Part shown: piece by piece, positions 16,119 through 25,885 of the stretch
Layout: each line of letters starts with the position of its first letter
Numbering within the stretch: position 1 is the first letter of the stretch
NCBI GenBank assembly: GCA_963205105.1
Contig: CAUJJW010000187.1
Coordinates: forward strand, 1-35,950
Length of the DNA stretch: 35,950 bases
From: Verrucomicrobiota bacterium
GTDB taxonomy: Bacteria; Verrucomicrobiota; Verrucomicrobiia; Limisphaerales; CAIMTB01
Direction: 5' to 3'
The notes under the pieces: generated by a model
The model's input: only the letters and a program-made list of their open reading frames with translations
Told to the model about the DNA's origin: nothing
Database searches by the model: none
Program-made: the position numbers and the translations under genes

Positions 16119-16772
16119 ATGTCCGACATATTTCCCAGGTGGACCAATAAATTGCCCGGTCAGATCATCGCCGGCGCGATCCTCACCGGTACTGCGGTCT
16201 CGGCCGCGGTCTGGTACTACTTCACCCCCAAGTACACCCGGGTCGGCTACCAACCGGTCCAACCGGTGGGCTTTTCCCATGCCATTCACGTGGACCAGGT
16301 CGGCCTCGATTGCCGGTACTGTCACAATGGCGTGGAAAAGTCATGGTACTCCAATGTTCCGTCGGCCTCGACGTGCATGAACTGCCATAACGCCGTTCTG
16401 AGTACCGACCCGAAGCTGGAGCTGGTGCGTAATAGCTACGCCACCGGTGAACCCATCCCGTGGGTCCAGGTCCACAAGACGCCCGATTACGTCTACTTCA
16501 ATCATTCGGTCCACGTGAACCGCGGCGTCAGTTGCGTTCACTGCCACGGCAACGTCAACAAGATGGACGAGGTCCAGCATGCCAAGCCCCTTAGCATGGG
16601 CTTCTGCCTCGACTGCCATCGCAACCCGGCCGAATTCTTGCGCGATCCAAAACTGGTGTATGACCTGAACTGGCAGCCCCAGGACCCCAAGGCTCACCAA
16701 GACGCCATGGCCCAGTCCGTTCGGGACTGGAACATCAACTCCTCCCAGAACTGCTCCGCCTGTCATCGATGA
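16119..16772 (+). CDS. actA: ACIII subunit ActA, pentahaem cytochrome c
   Basis: 217 residues. One N-terminal membrane anchor (about 14-35, IIAGAILTGTAVSAAVWYYF) leads to a periplasmic domain with exactly five CxxCH haem sites: CRYCH (65), CMNCH (86), CVHCH (139), CLDCH (163) and CSACH (212). Extra histidines (FSHAIH, FNHSVH) are available as distal ligands. Five haems, one anchor and position as first gene before actB match ActA of Alternative Complex III, the quinol:cytochrome c (or oxidase) oxidoreductase that replaces the bc1 complex. It receives electrons from the ActB iron-sulfur chain and passes them on through ActE. The stop overlaps the actB start by 4 nt. Confidence 0.93.
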   Translation: MSDIFPRWTNKLPGQIIAGAILTGTAVSAAVWYYFTPKYTRVGYQPVQPVGFSHAIHVDQVGLDCRYCHNGVEKSWYSNVPSASTCMNCHNAVLSTDPKLELVRNSYATGEPIPWVQVHKTPDYVYFNHSVHVNRGVSCVHCHGNVNKMDEVQHAKPLSMGFCLDCHRNPAEFLRDPKLVYDLNWQPQDPKAHQDAMAQSVRDWNINSSQNCSACHR

Positions 16773-19700
16773 AGACCATTCCGCCTCCCTGCCCTGAGCC
16801 GGAGTCCGGCGTCCGTTACTGGCGGGGCCTGGATGAACTCGCCGGCACCCCCGATTTCAAGGCCTTCCTCGACCGGGAATTCCCTGAAGGCGCCAGCGAA
16901 CTCACCGACGCCCCCTCCCGCCGAAGTTTCGTCAAGCTCATGGGCGCCTCGTTCGCGCTCGCGGGTCTCGGCGTCACCGGCTGCCGCCGGCCCGAAGAAA
17001 AAATCCTTCCGTTCGGCAAGCAGCCCGAGGGGTACTTCCACGGCGTTCCCCAGTACTTCGCCACGGCCATGCCCACCCGCACCGGGGCCATCCCCCTGGT
17101 CGCCAAACAGCACGACGGACGCCCCGTCAAGGTCGAGGGCAACAGCCAGCACCCCGACAGCAACGGCGGAACCGACCCCTTCGCCCAAGCCTCGGTTCTC
17201 GGCCTCTACGACCCCGATCGAGCCATTCGATTCACCCGCGGCGGCAACACGGAACGCCGCGAAATCGCCCTGGACGCCCTGGCCTCCGTCTCCGGTCAGT
17301 TGGCTGCCAAGAAGGGTGCCGGGTTGGCCGTGCTCGCCGGCCACAGCTCCTCTCCTTCCCGCGCCCGTCTCCAAAAAGCCATCGCCGCCCGCTTCCCGCA
17401 GGCTCGCTGGTACACGTACGAGTCGGTCGGTTTCGATCTTCCTGCCCAGGCAGCTCGGCTCGCCACCGGCAAATCCGTCACGCCGTACTACAAACTCGAC
17501 GCCGCCGAAGTCGTGGTCTCCCTGGACTGCGACTTCCTGGGTCGCGAGGAGGACAGCGCCCGTTTCAATCGATCGTTCGCCAAAGGCCGTAAGGTCGCCA
17601 CAGCGCACGACACGATGAATCGGCTCTACGTGGCCGAGGCCCTCCTCTCCGTCACCGGCTCCAACGCAGATCACCGGCTCCGCATTCCCGCCAGTCAGGT
17701 GTTCCCGCTGGCCGCTGCCCTGGCCGCGGAAATTCTGCCCGCAGGAGACGCCAAGTCTGCTGCCGCAGCGGTGGCCAAACCGGCAGGCGTTGATGCCAAA
17801 TGGATTTCCGAATGCGCCGCCGACCTGATCGCTCACAAGGGTAAAGCGGTCGTGGTCGCAGGATACAACCAACCCCTCGCGGTTCACGCCCTGGCCCACG
17901 CGGTGAACGCCGCCTTGGATGCCTTCGGCAAAACCGCCGAACTCAAGGAAACCGTGGGTGAAGCCGGCCTATCCCTGGCCGAACTCGCCACCGCCCTGAA
18001 TGCCGGCCAGATCGAGAATCTGGTCATTCTCGAAGGCAATCCTGTTTACGATGCCCCCGCCGACCTCAACTGGGCCGAAACCCAGCGGAAGGCCAAGCAA
18101 ATCATCCGCCTCGGTTACTACGAGGACGAGACCGCGGAACGCAGCGATTGGCATTTTCCGGCCGCGCACTATCTCGAGTCCTGGGGCGACGCCCGCACCA
18201 GCGATGGGACCCTGGTCCCGATACAGCCGCTGATCGAACCGCTCTTCGGTGGGTTGACCGACCTCGAAGTGCTCGCGCGCCTCGCGGGCGATTCACAAAC
18301 CAAGCCCCACGACATCGTTCGCACGACGTTCTTCGCCCTGGCCAAGACCACCGCCGAAGATGCCTGGGAACGCTTCCTTCACGATGGATTCCTCGCCGGC
18401 AGCGCTTCCGCTGCCGTCCCGGCCTCCGTGAACGAATCGGCAATCGCCCAAGTCGTTCAGGCAGCCCCCAGGAATCCGGTTCCCAGCAAGGACGCTCTCG
18501 AAATCGCCTTTCACCGCGATAGCAAGGTGGACGATGGGCGGTATTCCAACAACGGCTGGCTTCAGGAACTTCCCGATCCGATCACCAAGCTGGTCTGGGA
18601 CAACGCCGCGCTGATCAGCCGGAAGACGGCAGCAGAACTCGGTCTGATCAACACCGAGTTCGTCACGCTGGAGGTCAGTGGTCGCAAACTGACCGTTCCC
18701 GTCTGGATCACCCCCGGCCAGGCCGATCACACCATCGGACTTGCCCTGGGATACGGTCGAAAGAAGCCGGGTCGTGTCGCCTGTTTTGAAGGAAAGCCTG
18801 TTGGCTTCAACGCGGGCGAACTCCGAACTTCAGCCAACCCGTGGATCGCTCCGGGTGGAAAAGTCACACCTTCTCGAGATCGCCACACCTTCGCCACCAC
18901 CCAGAGCCACTGGGCGATGAGCGGTCGCCCCATCGTTCGCGAAGCGAACCTGTCCCAGTTCCAGAAGAATCCGCTGTTCGCCAAGAACTTCGATCTGGAA
19001 TCCCACTCGGCCCACATTCCGAACGCGGCCGACGGACTGCCTGCCCAGCTCTACAAGACCGCCTACACCGAGGATCCCGCCAAACAAAAGAGCGGGATCA
19101 ATCAGTGGGGCATGGCCATCGACCTGAGCGCCTGCACCGGTTGCGGCGCCTGCGTCATAGCCTGCCAGAGCGAGAACAACATTCCGATTGTCGGTAAGGA
19201 TCAGGTCATCCGCGGTCGCGAAATGCACTGGCTCCGCATCGATCGCTACTTCACCGGTTACAAGGAAGGTCAGCGCAACAAGCTGATCTCCGACGAAAAC
19301 CAGTGGAAGGAGGAGTGGATCGACGATCCGCAGGTCGTCAACCAGCCGATGATGTGCCAGCACTGCGAGAAGGCGCCGTGCGAGAGCGTCTGCCCCGTTA
19401 ATGCCACCGTGCATGACGAGGAAGGCCTCAACGTGATGGCCTACAACCGCTGCGTTGGCACCCGCTACTGCTCCAACAACTGCGCCTGGAAGGTGCGTCG
19501 GTTCAATTTCTTCGATTACAACAAGCGCCCCATCAATTATGGGGACACCTCGGCCGGCATGTCCGGCGAACTGTACAAGGGTCCGTTCGGCAAGCGTGGC
19601 GCCGCCGAACTGGAGTTGGTCAAAATGGCCAAGAACCCCGAGGTCACCGTCCGCATGCGCGGCGTCATGGAAAAGTGCACGTTCTGCACCCAGCGGATTG

Positions 19701-20113
19701 AATCCACCAAGATCGCCCGCAAGTCAGCCGCTGGCGCCAGCGGAGACGTCCAGGTCATGGATGTTCATGGCCTGAAGACCGCCTGCCAGCAGGCCTGCCC
19801 GGCGGAAGCCATCGTCTTCGGCAACCAAATGGAAACCGGCAGCCGTGTGAATCAATGGAAGAAGAACCCCCGGGACTACTCGGTCCTCGGCTTCCTGGAC
19901 AACCGGCCCCGCCTCACCTACCTCGCGAAAGTGCGCAACCCCAACCCCAAGATGCCGGACTTCCGCGACGTCCCGCTCAGCATCGAGGAGTACAAGCAGA
20001 TGTATCACGGCGATCCCTTCGCTGAACACGGCGCACCCGGTGCCCATGGCACCGCCGACGCCCACGCCACACCGGCCGGTCACGGCGCAGCCGCGAAAGA
20101 GGGAGCACACTAA
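16769..20113 (+). CDS. actB: ACIII subunit ActB, iron-sulfur and molybdopterin-oxidoreductase-like protein
   Basis: 1114 residues. A twin-arginine signal ([12 protein letters not shown]) runs into VTGC, a lipobox-like site, so it is probably an exported lipoprotein. The large N-terminal part resembles molybdopterin oxidoreductases, a domain that holds no cofactor in characterised ActB. The C-terminal ferredoxin-like part carries cysteine clusters: [11 protein letters not shown] (from 789), [14 protein letters not shown] (863), [11 protein letters not shown] (895), CTFC (970) and CQQACP (1006). These suit three 4Fe-4S centres and one 3Fe-4S centre. The last 30 or so residues form a His/Ala/Gly-rich tail, which I do not recall as standard. 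The stop (TAATG) overlaps the actC start by one base. Confidence 0.93.
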   Translation: MKTIPPPCPEPESGVRYWRGLDELAGTPDFKAFLDREFPEGASELTDAPSRRSFVKLMGASFALAGLGVTGCRRPEEKILPFGKQPEGYFHGVPQYFATAMPTRTGAIPLVAKQHDGRPVKVEGNSQHPDSNGGTDPFAQASVLGLYDPDRAIRFTRGGNTERREIALDALASVSGQLAAKKGAGLAVLAGHSSSPSRARLQKAIAARFPQARWYTYESVGFDLPAQAARLATGKSVTPYYKLDAAEVVVSLDCDFLGREEDSARFNRSFAKGRKVATAHDTMNRLYVAEALLSVTGSNADHRLRIPASQVFPLAAALAAEILPAGDAKSAAAAVAKPAGVDAKWISECAADLIAHKGKAVVVAGYNQPLAVHALAHAVNAALDAFGKTAELKETVGEAGLSLAELATALNAGQIENLVILEGNPVYDAPADLNWAETQRKAKQIIRLGYYEDETAERSDWHFPAAHYLESWGDARTSDGTLVPIQPLIEPLFGGLTDLEVLARLAGDSQTKPHDIVRTTFFALAKTTAEDAWERFLHDGFLAGSASAAVPASVNESAIAQVVQAAPRNPVPSKDALEIAFHRDSKVDDGRYSNNGWLQELPDPITKLVWDNAALISRKTAAELGLINTEFVTLEVSGRKLTVPVWITPGQADHTIGLALGYGRKKPGRVACFEGKPVGFNAGELRTSANPWIAPGGKVTPSRDRHTFATTQSHWAMSGRPIVREANLSQFQKNPLFAKNFDLESHSAHIPNAADGLPAQLYKTAYTEDPAKQKSGINQWGMAIDLSACTGCGACVIACQSENNIPIVGKDQVIRGREMHWLRIDRYFTGYKEGQRNKLISDENQWKEEWIDDPQVVNQPMMCQHCEKAPCESVCPVNATVHDEEGLNVMAYNRCVGTRYCSNNCAWKVRRFNFFDYNKRPINYGDTSAGMSGELYKGPFGKRGAAELELVKMAKNPEVTVRMRGVMEKCTFCTQRIESTKIARKSAAGASGDVQVMDVHGLKTACQQACPAEAIVFGNQMETGSRVNQWKKNPRDYSVLGFLDNRPRLTYLAKVRNPNPKMPDFRDVPLSIEEYKQMYHGDPFAEHGAPGAHGTADAHATPAGHGAAAKEGAH

Positions 20114-21549
20114 TGGCACACTCCTCCCATAAGGTACCGACCTTCGTCGTCGCTCCGCCCGCAGAGCTCGAACGAGAACCGCTGGTTCATAATCAGCGCT
20201 CCTTCAGCTGGATCTCCGACAAAATCGCCGGGATCGCGGAAGGCAAAACACCGACATGGTGGTGGATCGCCCTGGGCATCAGCCTCGTTGGCATGCTGAC
20301 CATGTTCGGGATGATCGCTTACCTCATCTCGACGGGTGTCGGCGTCTGGGGTCTGCACCAACCCACCGCTTGGGCTTGGGATATCACCAACTTCGTCTTC
20401 TGGATCGGTATCGGTCACGCCGGCACTCTGATCTCCGCCATTCTTTGCCTCCTGCGGCAAAGGTGGCGTACCTCGATCAACCGTGCCGCCGAAGCGATGA
20501 CCCTGTTCGCGGTGGCCTGCGCCGGCATTTTCCCGGTCGTTCACACCGGACGCGTCTGGTACGCGCTCATGCCCGGCTTCCTGATACCGTTCCCCAACGC
20601 GAACGCGATCTGGCCCCAGTTCCGCTCTCCACTCCTCTGGGACGTGTTCGCCGTCTCCACCTACGGAACTGTTTCGCTTCTCTTCTGGTTCACCGGATTG
20701 ATCCCGGATTTGGCCACCATGCGGGATCGCGCCACGACCAAGGTGAAGAAGTTTATGTATGGCCTCTTCGCTCTCGGCTGGACGGGTTCGAACCGCCACT
20801 GGAGCAATTACGAAAAGGCCTATTTGATCCTGGCCGGCTTGAGTACGCCGCTCGTGCTTTCCGTGCACTCCGTCGTTTCCTTCGACTTCGCGGTGTCGCA
20901 GGTGCCCGGTTGGCACACAACGATCTTCCCGCCCTACTTCGTAGCCGGCGCAATCTTCTCCGGATTTGGAATGGTGCTGACCCTGCTCATCCCGCTGCGC
21001 TCCATCTGCAAACTGGAAGACGTGATCACCACCCGTCACATCGAACTGATGTGCAAGGTGATCCTGGCGACCGGTTCGATGGTCGGATATGCATACGGCA
21101 TGGAGTTCTTCATCGCCTGGTACGGCGGTAACCCCTACGAGCTCTACGCCTTCCAAAACCGGGCGTTCGGACCTTACTGGTGGGCCTACTGGACCATGAT
21201 CACCTGCAATGTGATCAGCCCTCACTTGTTCTGGTTCAAATGGAGCCGTACCAAGATGTGGTTCGTCTTCCTCGTCTCGATCGTCGTGAACATCGGCATG
21301 TGGTTTGAGCGCTTCGTGATCATCGTCACGTCCCTGCACCGCGATTACCTGCCGTCGAGCTGGGATTACTTCCATCCGACGTACGTCGACATCATGACCT
21401 TCGTGGGCAGCTTCGGGCTGTTCTGCACCTTGTTCCTTCTGTTCATGAGGTTTCTACCGATCATCGCGATCGCTGAAGTGAAAGCCGTCACCCCGCAAGC
21501 CGATCCGCACCACCCCATGGGTGGAGCCAAACTCGGAGGGGCCCACTGA
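20113..21549 (+). CDS. actC: ACIII subunit ActC, NrfD/PsrC-like quinol-binding membrane protein
   Basis: 478 residues with about ten hydrophobic helices. It opens with a cytoplasmic arm containing [13 protein letters not shown]. NrfD-family segments include [34 protein letters not shown] and [20 protein letters not shown], which are well conserved in ActC and related PsrC-type subunits. It is the likely quinol oxidation site of ACIII and is thought to take part in proton translocation with ActF. The start overlaps the actB stop and its stop overlaps actD (TGATG). The C-terminus ends in a His/Gly-rich short tail. Confidence 0.93.
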   Translation: MAHSSHKVPTFVVAPPAELEREPLVHNQRSFSWISDKIAGIAEGKTPTWWWIALGISLVGMLTMFGMIAYLISTGVGVWGLHQPTAWAWDITNFVFWIGIGHAGTLISAILCLLRQRWRTSINRAAEAMTLFAVACAGIFPVVHTGRVWYALMPGFLIPFPNANAIWPQFRSPLLWDVFAVSTYGTVSLLFWFTGLIPDLATMRDRATTKVKKFMYGLFALGWTGSNRHWSNYEKAYLILAGLSTPLVLSVHSVVSFDFAVSQVPGWHTTIFPPYFVAGAIFSGFGMVLTLLIPLRSICKLEDVITTRHIELMCKVILATGSMVGYAYGMEFFIAWYGGNPYELYAFQNRAFGPYWWAYWTMITCNVISPHLFWFKWSRTKMWFVFLVSIVVNIGMWFERFVIIVTSLHRDYLPSSWDYFHPTYVDIMTFVGSFGLFCTLFLLFMRFLPIIAIAEVKAVTPQADPHHPMGGAKLGGAH

Positions 21550-22088
21550 TGAGCACCGCCGCCCGCCCCTACGCTCTGCTGGCCGAATTCGACAATCCGG
21601 CCTCTGTCATGCACGCCGCGGAAAAAATCCGCGACGCCGGTTACCAACGCTGGGATGTTCATACCCCCTTCCCAATCCACGGGTTGGATGGAGCCATGGG
21701 CCTCCGCAACTCCAAGGTGGGTTGGTTCACCTTCATCGGCGGCACTTCCGGGTTCACTCTCGGCATGCTCATGATCTGGTGGATGGGCAAAGTGGATTAC
21801 GCCATCCCGGTCGGCGGAAAGCCGCTCTTCAGCCCCATCTTCGCCGTACCCGTCGCCTACGAACTCACCATCCTTCTGGGAGCCTTCGGCACGTTGTTCG
21901 GCATGTTCTTCCTCAATCGCCTGCCCAAGCACTACCATCCCGTGCTCAAACACCCCAGGTTTCGCAATGTCACGCACGATAAAATCTACGTCGTGATCGA
22001 AAACGCCGACCCCAAGTTTTCCGAGACGGAAACCCGCAGGCTTCTGGAGCACGTCGGCGGGCAACACATCGAAGTGGTGGAGGACTGA
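21549..22088 (+). CDS. actD: ACIII subunit ActD (DUF3341)
   Basis: 179 residues. A cytoplasmic N-terminal domain opens YALLAEFDNPASVMHAAEKIRDAGYQ and contains TPFPIHGLDGAMGL, the signature of DUF3341. Two transmembrane helices follow (about 57-77 WFTFIGGTSGFTLGMLMIWW and about 97-120), then LPKHYHPVLKHPRF and a C-terminal cytoplasmic segment. In known ACIII structures this subunit sits beside ActC and ActF without a redox cofactor. It is coupled to actC by a one-base stop/start overlap and is followed by actE after 2 bp. Confidence 0.92.
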   Translation: MSTAARPYALLAEFDNPASVMHAAEKIRDAGYQRWDVHTPFPIHGLDGAMGLRNSKVGWFTFIGGTSGFTLGMLMIWWMGKVDYAIPVGGKPLFSPIFAVPVAYELTILLGAFGTLFGMFFLNRLPKHYHPVLKHPRFRNVTHDKIYVVIENADPKFSETETRRLLEHVGGQHIEVVED

Positions 22089-22090
22089 TC

Positions 22091-22744
22091 ATGCGCTACT
22101 TCCTCGCATTCTTTGCGGTCACCTGCGCGCTGGTCTTCCTGGTCGCCGGTCGTCGTGGTGACGCCACGCGCCGCACTCCCATCGAGATCTGGAATGACAT
22201 GGATCGCCAGATCAAACTCCGCCCCCAGGCCGGTTCGGGATTTGCAACCTGGGACGACGGTCGCTCTTCCAGGCCCTGGGTTCAGGGAACCATTCCTCGC
22301 CAGATCCCCGTCAAATTGGGTTCCCGCGAAGTGAACCGCTTTGAGGACAATCCCGTCATCACCGGGATGGAAACCGGTAAGACGAACTACGTGGACCTCA
22401 ATCCCATGCCGGTGACCGAGCATCTCATGGCCCGCGGCAAAGAGCGTTATGGGATCTATTGCACTCCCTGCCACGGACTGGCTGGAGACGGCAACGGAGT
22501 CGTTAAAAAATACGGCCACGGAACCATTCCCTCCCTGACTGATGAAGCCCGCGTCAAGCATCCGGATGGCTACCTGTTCCAGATCATCCAGAAAGGCAGC
22601 GCAACCGGCCTGATGGGTCCTTACGCTGACAAGCTGCCTCCCGAAGATCGGTGGGCCGTCATTGCCTACGTCCGCGCGCTTCAACTCGCGCGCCTCGGCA
22701 CTCCCGAGGATCTTCCGGAAAACCTGCGCGCATCCCTCAAGTAA
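22091..22744 (+). CDS. actE: ACIII subunit ActE, monohaem cytochrome c
   Basis: 217 residues. An N-terminal hydrophobic segment (about 2-19) would serve as signal or anchor. Known ActE proteins are often lipoproteins, but I do not see a lipobox here, so a retained membrane helix is likelier. One haem site, CTPCHG (Cys124, Cys127, His128), is followed by a candidate methionine ligand in GLMGPYAD. MARGKERYGIYCTPCHG is the standard cytochrome c class I entry. ActE transfers electrons from ActA to the next acceptor, an oxidase or soluble carrier. It lies 2 bp after actD and 18 bp before actF. Confidence 0.9.
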   Translation: MRYFLAFFAVTCALVFLVAGRRGDATRRTPIEIWNDMDRQIKLRPQAGSGFATWDDGRSSRPWVQGTIPRQIPVKLGSREVNRFEDNPVITGMETGKTNYVDLNPMPVTEHLMARGKERYGIYCTPCHGLAGDGNGVVKKYGHGTIPSLTDEARVKHPDGYLFQIIQKGSATGLMGPYADKLPPEDRWAVIAYVRALQLARLGTPEDLPENLRASLK

Positions 22745-22762
22745 CGCGTCACGACCGACCTT

Positions 22763-24013
22763 ATGGCCTCTTCTGCTGCTGTCGCTTCCGCCGCTCATGC
22801 GCCCTCGGCCGGCGCCTCATCGGGCCTCGCCCGGCTTCCATTCCTGCTCGCCGCCATCGGGGGCGTCGGCGCCCTCATTGGCATGATGGTCCCAGGACTG
22901 CAAAAGCAGTTCGCGTTCTCCTGGCTCCTGGGCTTCATGTTTTACCTGAGCATCATGCTCGGGGGGCTTTTCCTGGTCATCCTCCACCACTTGTTCGATG
23001 CCCAGTGGTCGGTGCCGATCCGCCGCATCAACGAGCATCTCGCGTGCTCGGCTCCCATCATGGCGGTCTTTTTTCTTCCGATCCTATTGAACGCCCTGTT
23101 GGCCGGCCCCGAAAAGGCATTGTTCGCCTGGATGCATTCGGATGTTTCCCACGACCATGCGCTCTACGCCAAGAAGGCCTTGTTCAACAAGCCGACCTGG
23201 GTGGTCGTTTCCCTGATTCTCTTCGCCCTCTGGCACTGGCTGACCAATGCCTTCCGCAACGCTTCCCTGGAACAGGATCGAACCGGTTCCGCAGCCTGCA
23301 CCCACCGGATGCGTTTCCTGGCCGCCCTGGGCATTTTCATCTTCGGATTTAGCCTCACCCTGGGTGCGATCCTCTGGATGAAGTCGCTCCAGTGGCAATG
23401 GTTCTCCACGATGTATGGCGTTTACTATTTCGCCGGCTCGGTCTGGCTTACGGTCGGAACCGTCTACGTCATCACGATGCACTTGGCGAAGAACGGCCCC
23501 CTGACACCGGTCGCCCAGCCCGTGATTTTCCACGATATCGGCAAGTTGTTCTTCGCGTTCACAGTCTTCTACGCGTACATCGCCTTCTCCCAGTATTTCC
23601 TCATCTGGAACGCCAACATTCCTGAGGAGACCTTTTGGTACATTTTGCGCGAAAAGGGGTCCTGGTGGAGCATCGGTATGCTGATGATCTTCGGTCATTT
23701 TTTCCTGCCCTTCCTCCTGCTCCTCCGCATCGACACCAAGATGTCGTTCACGGTCATGCTGCCTCTCGCGATTTGGGCCTGGGTCATGCACTTCTGCGAC
23801 CTTTCGTTCAATATCATGCCCGTGATGCACCCGAACGGGTTCGTCCTGCACTGGCTGGACCTGGCTTGCATGGCCTTCATGGGTGGCGTACTCGCCACTT
23901 GGTTTATTCGCAATTTCAACGCCCATCCACCGTTCCCCCAAAAGGACCCGCGCATGGCTGAATGTCTCGGCATTCATGTGCCGGCCGGGAAATCCCAAGG
24001 AGGTGTCCATTGA
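22763..24013 (+). CDS. actF: ACIII subunit ActF, second NrfD-like membrane protein
   Basis: 416 residues and about ten hydrophobic helices. Visible segments are FSWLLGFMFYLSIMLGGLFLVILHHLFDAQWSVPIRRINEHLA near the N-terminus, WMHSDVSHDHALYAKKALF, FHDIGKLFFAFTVFYAYIAFSQYFLIWNANIPEET, and MHPNGFVLHWLD near the C-terminus, all typical for ActF. ActF is the pseudo-repeat partner of ActC. Its HDIGKLFFAFTVFW-like helix is part of the putative proton path. The stop TGA overlaps the next start (TTG), with the shared sequence ATTGAAC. Confidence 0.93.
   Translation: MASSAAVASAAHAPSAGASSGLARLPFLLAAIGGVGALIGMMVPGLQKQFAFSWLLGFMFYLSIMLGGLFLVILHHLFDAQWSVPIRRINEHLACSAPIMAVFFLPILLNALLAGPEKALFAWMHSDVSHDHALYAKKALFNKPTWVVVSLILFALWHWLTNAFRNASLEQDRTGSAACTHRMRFLAALGIFIFGFSLTLGAILWMKSLQWQWFSTMYGVYYFAGSVWLTVGTVYVITMHLAKNGPLTPVAQPVIFHDIGKLFFAFTVFYAYIAFSQYFLIWNANIPEETFWYILREKGSWWSIGMLMIFGHFFLPFLLLLRIDTKMSFTVMLPLAIWAWVMHFCDLSFNIMPVMHPNGFVLHWLDLACMAFMGGVLATWFIRNFNAHPPFPQKDPRMAECLGIHVPAGKSQGGVH
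23997..24005 (+). promoter_or_regulatory. Strong ribosome binding site deciding a TTG start at 24010
   Basis: AAGGAGGTG lies within the last codons of actF, with six bases between GGAGG and a TTG codon at 24010-24012. It is the best Shine-Dalgarno in the operon. It makes the TTG start more credible than the upstream ATG at 23962. Confidence 0.7.
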
Positions 24014-24387
24014 ACAATTCCCCCTCCTGCTGCTCACGCACCACGCTGAACTGGATCGGAATCGCCGGCGCATTTGTCGCCATGGCGGTTCTGGTGGCCG
24101 CACTCAAGCATTACAGCACTGTCTCCACGGTGAATCAGGCCCGGGCAGCCGAGCGTCACAAGATCCTCGCGGACGCCCGACAAAAGGCCAACGAGGAGCT
24201 CACCGTCACGGATTGGATCGACAAGGCCAACGGCATCGTCCGCCTGCCGAACTCCTTGGCTACTACGCTGGCGGTGAAGCAGTGGCAGGACCCCGCCAAA
24301 GCGCGTGCCGATCTGCTTGCGAGAGCCGCCAAAGCCTATCCGCCGCCGCCGCCCCCTGCCCCTGAGCCCAAGAGCGAGTTCGAATGA
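24010..24387 (+). CDS. Small single-pass membrane protein of unknown function in the ACIII operon
   Basis: 125 residues from TTG 24010, which overlaps the actF stop. One transmembrane helix (about 13-33, WIGIAGAFVAMAVLVAALKH) is followed by a charged segment likely to be helical or coiled (NQARAAERHKILADARQKANEEL), then TDWIDKANGIVRLP and a Pro-rich tail (PPPPPPAPEP). No cofactor motif is present. W-[IV]-DK-x2-GIVRLP resembles, from memory, a motif in small proteins encoded beside other ACIII/oxidase clusters, but I cannot name the family. It is likely a structural or assembly subunit. Translational coupling to actF argues for a fixed ratio with the complex. Confidence 0.75.
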   Translation: MNNSPSCCSRTTLNWIGIAGAFVAMAVLVAALKHYSTVSTVNQARAAERHKILADARQKANEELTVTDWIDKANGIVRLPNSLATTLAVKQWQDPAKARADLLARAAKAYPPPPPPAPEPKSEFE

Positions 24388-24424
24388 AACGGCTGATCGT
24401 TCAGCCCTCTCGAACCTGCAGCAC

Positions 24425-25885
24425 ATGATTTCCACCGCCACTCCATCGCTACCGAAATCCGCTGACATCCCCAGCTTGGCTGAGGTCGATGCCTCGTTCC
24501 GTTCGGTTGCCTTGTTTTTCTTCGCCAAAGCAGCCTTCTGGCTGATTGCAGGTGCTTTCCTGCTCCTTTTGGCATCCATCAAACTCCATGCCCCCGCCAT
24601 GATGTCGGGTGCCGCTTGGCTGACCTATGGCCGTCTGGCCCCGGCCGGATGGGACATTCTGGTCTACGGTTTTGCAGGCCAAGCCGGGTTTGCGGTCGGT
24701 TTGTGGCTGCTCGCCAGAGCCTCCATGCAACGCCTTCAATCCTCGCTGCTCGTGCTCGCCGGAGGCGTCCTGTGGAATGTCGGGGTGCTCGCTGGAACCA
24801 TTGGTATCCTGGCCGGCTATTCCACCGGCCGTGAGCTTCTTGAGATGCCCGCCGGCGCCATGGCCTGTCTGGTGGTCGCCGCCGGCCTGATCGGCAGCGC
24901 AGGCTGGATCACTTTCGCCGCCCGCACCGAATCCCAAACCTACCCGAGCGCGTGGTTCGTTCTGCTCTCCCTGATTTCCTTCGTTTGGTTCGGCTCGGTC
25001 GCGCTCATGATGTATTCCGGTGAAGGACCCCGCGGAGTGATGCAGGTCCTGGTGCAACGCTGGTACGCCAACGGAATCACCTCGCTATGGCTCGGTGGCA
25101 TCGCTGCCGCCACCATCTTTCACTTCCTCCCACATACCCTGAATCGCCCGCTCGCGAGCCGCTCACTGGCTCTGATTGCTTTCTGGTCCTTGGCCTTTTT
25201 CGCTCCTTGGGCCGTCACCGCCCACGGCGATCCTTTCCCCCGCTGGATCATCAGCGTCGGTATAGCCGGTCAATTCATGGCCTCCATCGCCATCCTGGCA
25301 ATCGCCATGAATTGGTGGAAAACCGCGGAAGGATCCTTGAATGCGCTGCTCGCCTCCCCCGGAGCACGGCTGATCGGGCTGGCTGCGGTGGCCTACGTCG
25401 CTTCAGGCGCCCTTGATCTGCTGATGGCATTTCAGAGGTTTTCGTCTTGGACACGGTTTTCTTGGATGCATCAGGGCCTGGATTGGCTTCTCGTGGGCGG
25501 CGCTGTCATCGCCGGACTGTTCGCCATCATCCCGGACGTCATTGCACGATCGACCGGCCAAGCTTTGTCCCCGGGACTCGTTCGATTGCATGCCACCCTG
25601 ACGCTGGTCGGCGTTTCTCTCATCGCGGTTCCGCTGGTCGTGGGAGGTGGCATACAGGGAGCGCGTCTGTCGGACCCAACCATGCCCTTCATGGATGCTC
25701 TTCGAGCCAGCATGCACCTCGTCCGGCTCAGTTCACTGGGTTTGGTGGTCTTCCTGCTGGGTCAGTTCGTTTTTGCCTTCGCTCTGTTCGGTGTGTTCCG
25801 ATCCCTCGTCGCTGCTTGCGCCACGACGGTCAGAACCTGGGCTGATCCAGTTTCCAAGAACCGAACAGCGGGGGTTCGCTCATGA
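24425..25885 (+). CDS. CcoN-like (cbb3 oxidase subunit I-like) membrane protein with most metal ligands missing
   Basis: 486 residues, about twelve hydrophobic helices, from ATG 24425. An earlier in-frame ATG (24305) lies in the preceding gene. The CcoN pattern is recognisable throughout: WLTYGRLAPAGWDILVYGF against GRLRPxHTNAVIF, QRWYANG against WWYGHN, FWSLAFFAPWAVTAHG against the PHHLHY helix, WMHQG against GHVHAG, then LVRLHATLTLVG and IQG. At the six histidine positions of cbb3 oxidases I read Gly75, Asn216, Ala266, His267, Trp347 and His349. Only two match. The helix VII tyrosine also appears replaced. It is therefore unlikely to reduce oxygen. It may be a scaffold for the two cytochromes that follow. 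The stop overlaps the next gene by 4 nt. Confidence 0.8.
   Translation: MISTATPSLPKSADIPSLAEVDASFRSVALFFFAKAAFWLIAGAFLLLLASIKLHAPAMMSGAAWLTYGRLAPAGWDILVYGFAGQAGFAVGLWLLARASMQRLQSSLLVLAGGVLWNVGVLAGTIGILAGYSTGRELLEMPAGAMACLVVAAGLIGSAGWITFAARTESQTYPSAWFVLLSLISFVWFGSVALMMYSGEGPRGVMQVLVQRWYANGITSLWLGGIAAATIFHFLPHTLNRPLASRSLALIAFWSLAFFAPWAVTAHGDPFPRWIISVGIAGQFMASIAILAIAMNWWKTAEGSLNALLASPGARLIGLAAVAYVASGALDLLMAFQRFSSWTRFSWMHQGLDWLLVGGAVIAGLFAIIPDVIARSTGQALSPGLVRLHATLTLVGVSLIAVPLVVGGGIQGARLSDPTMPFMDALRASMHLVRLSSLGLVVFLLGQFVFAFALFGVFRSLVAACATTVRTWADPVSKNRTAGVRS

Noticed and set aside
15957..16325. Minus-strand frame across the actA promoter, with a protein-like end (ITDSPGHLFKKG)
   Set aside because: The last 30 residues look plausible, but the rest is antisense of actA and there is no start signal. 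A gene remnant cannot be excluded, but I cannot support one.
24305..24424. Upstream start for the CcoN-like gene
   Set aside because: The added 40 residues are Arg/Pro-rich, lie entirely inside the preceding gene and have no counterpart in CcoN. ATG 24425 fits the family start.
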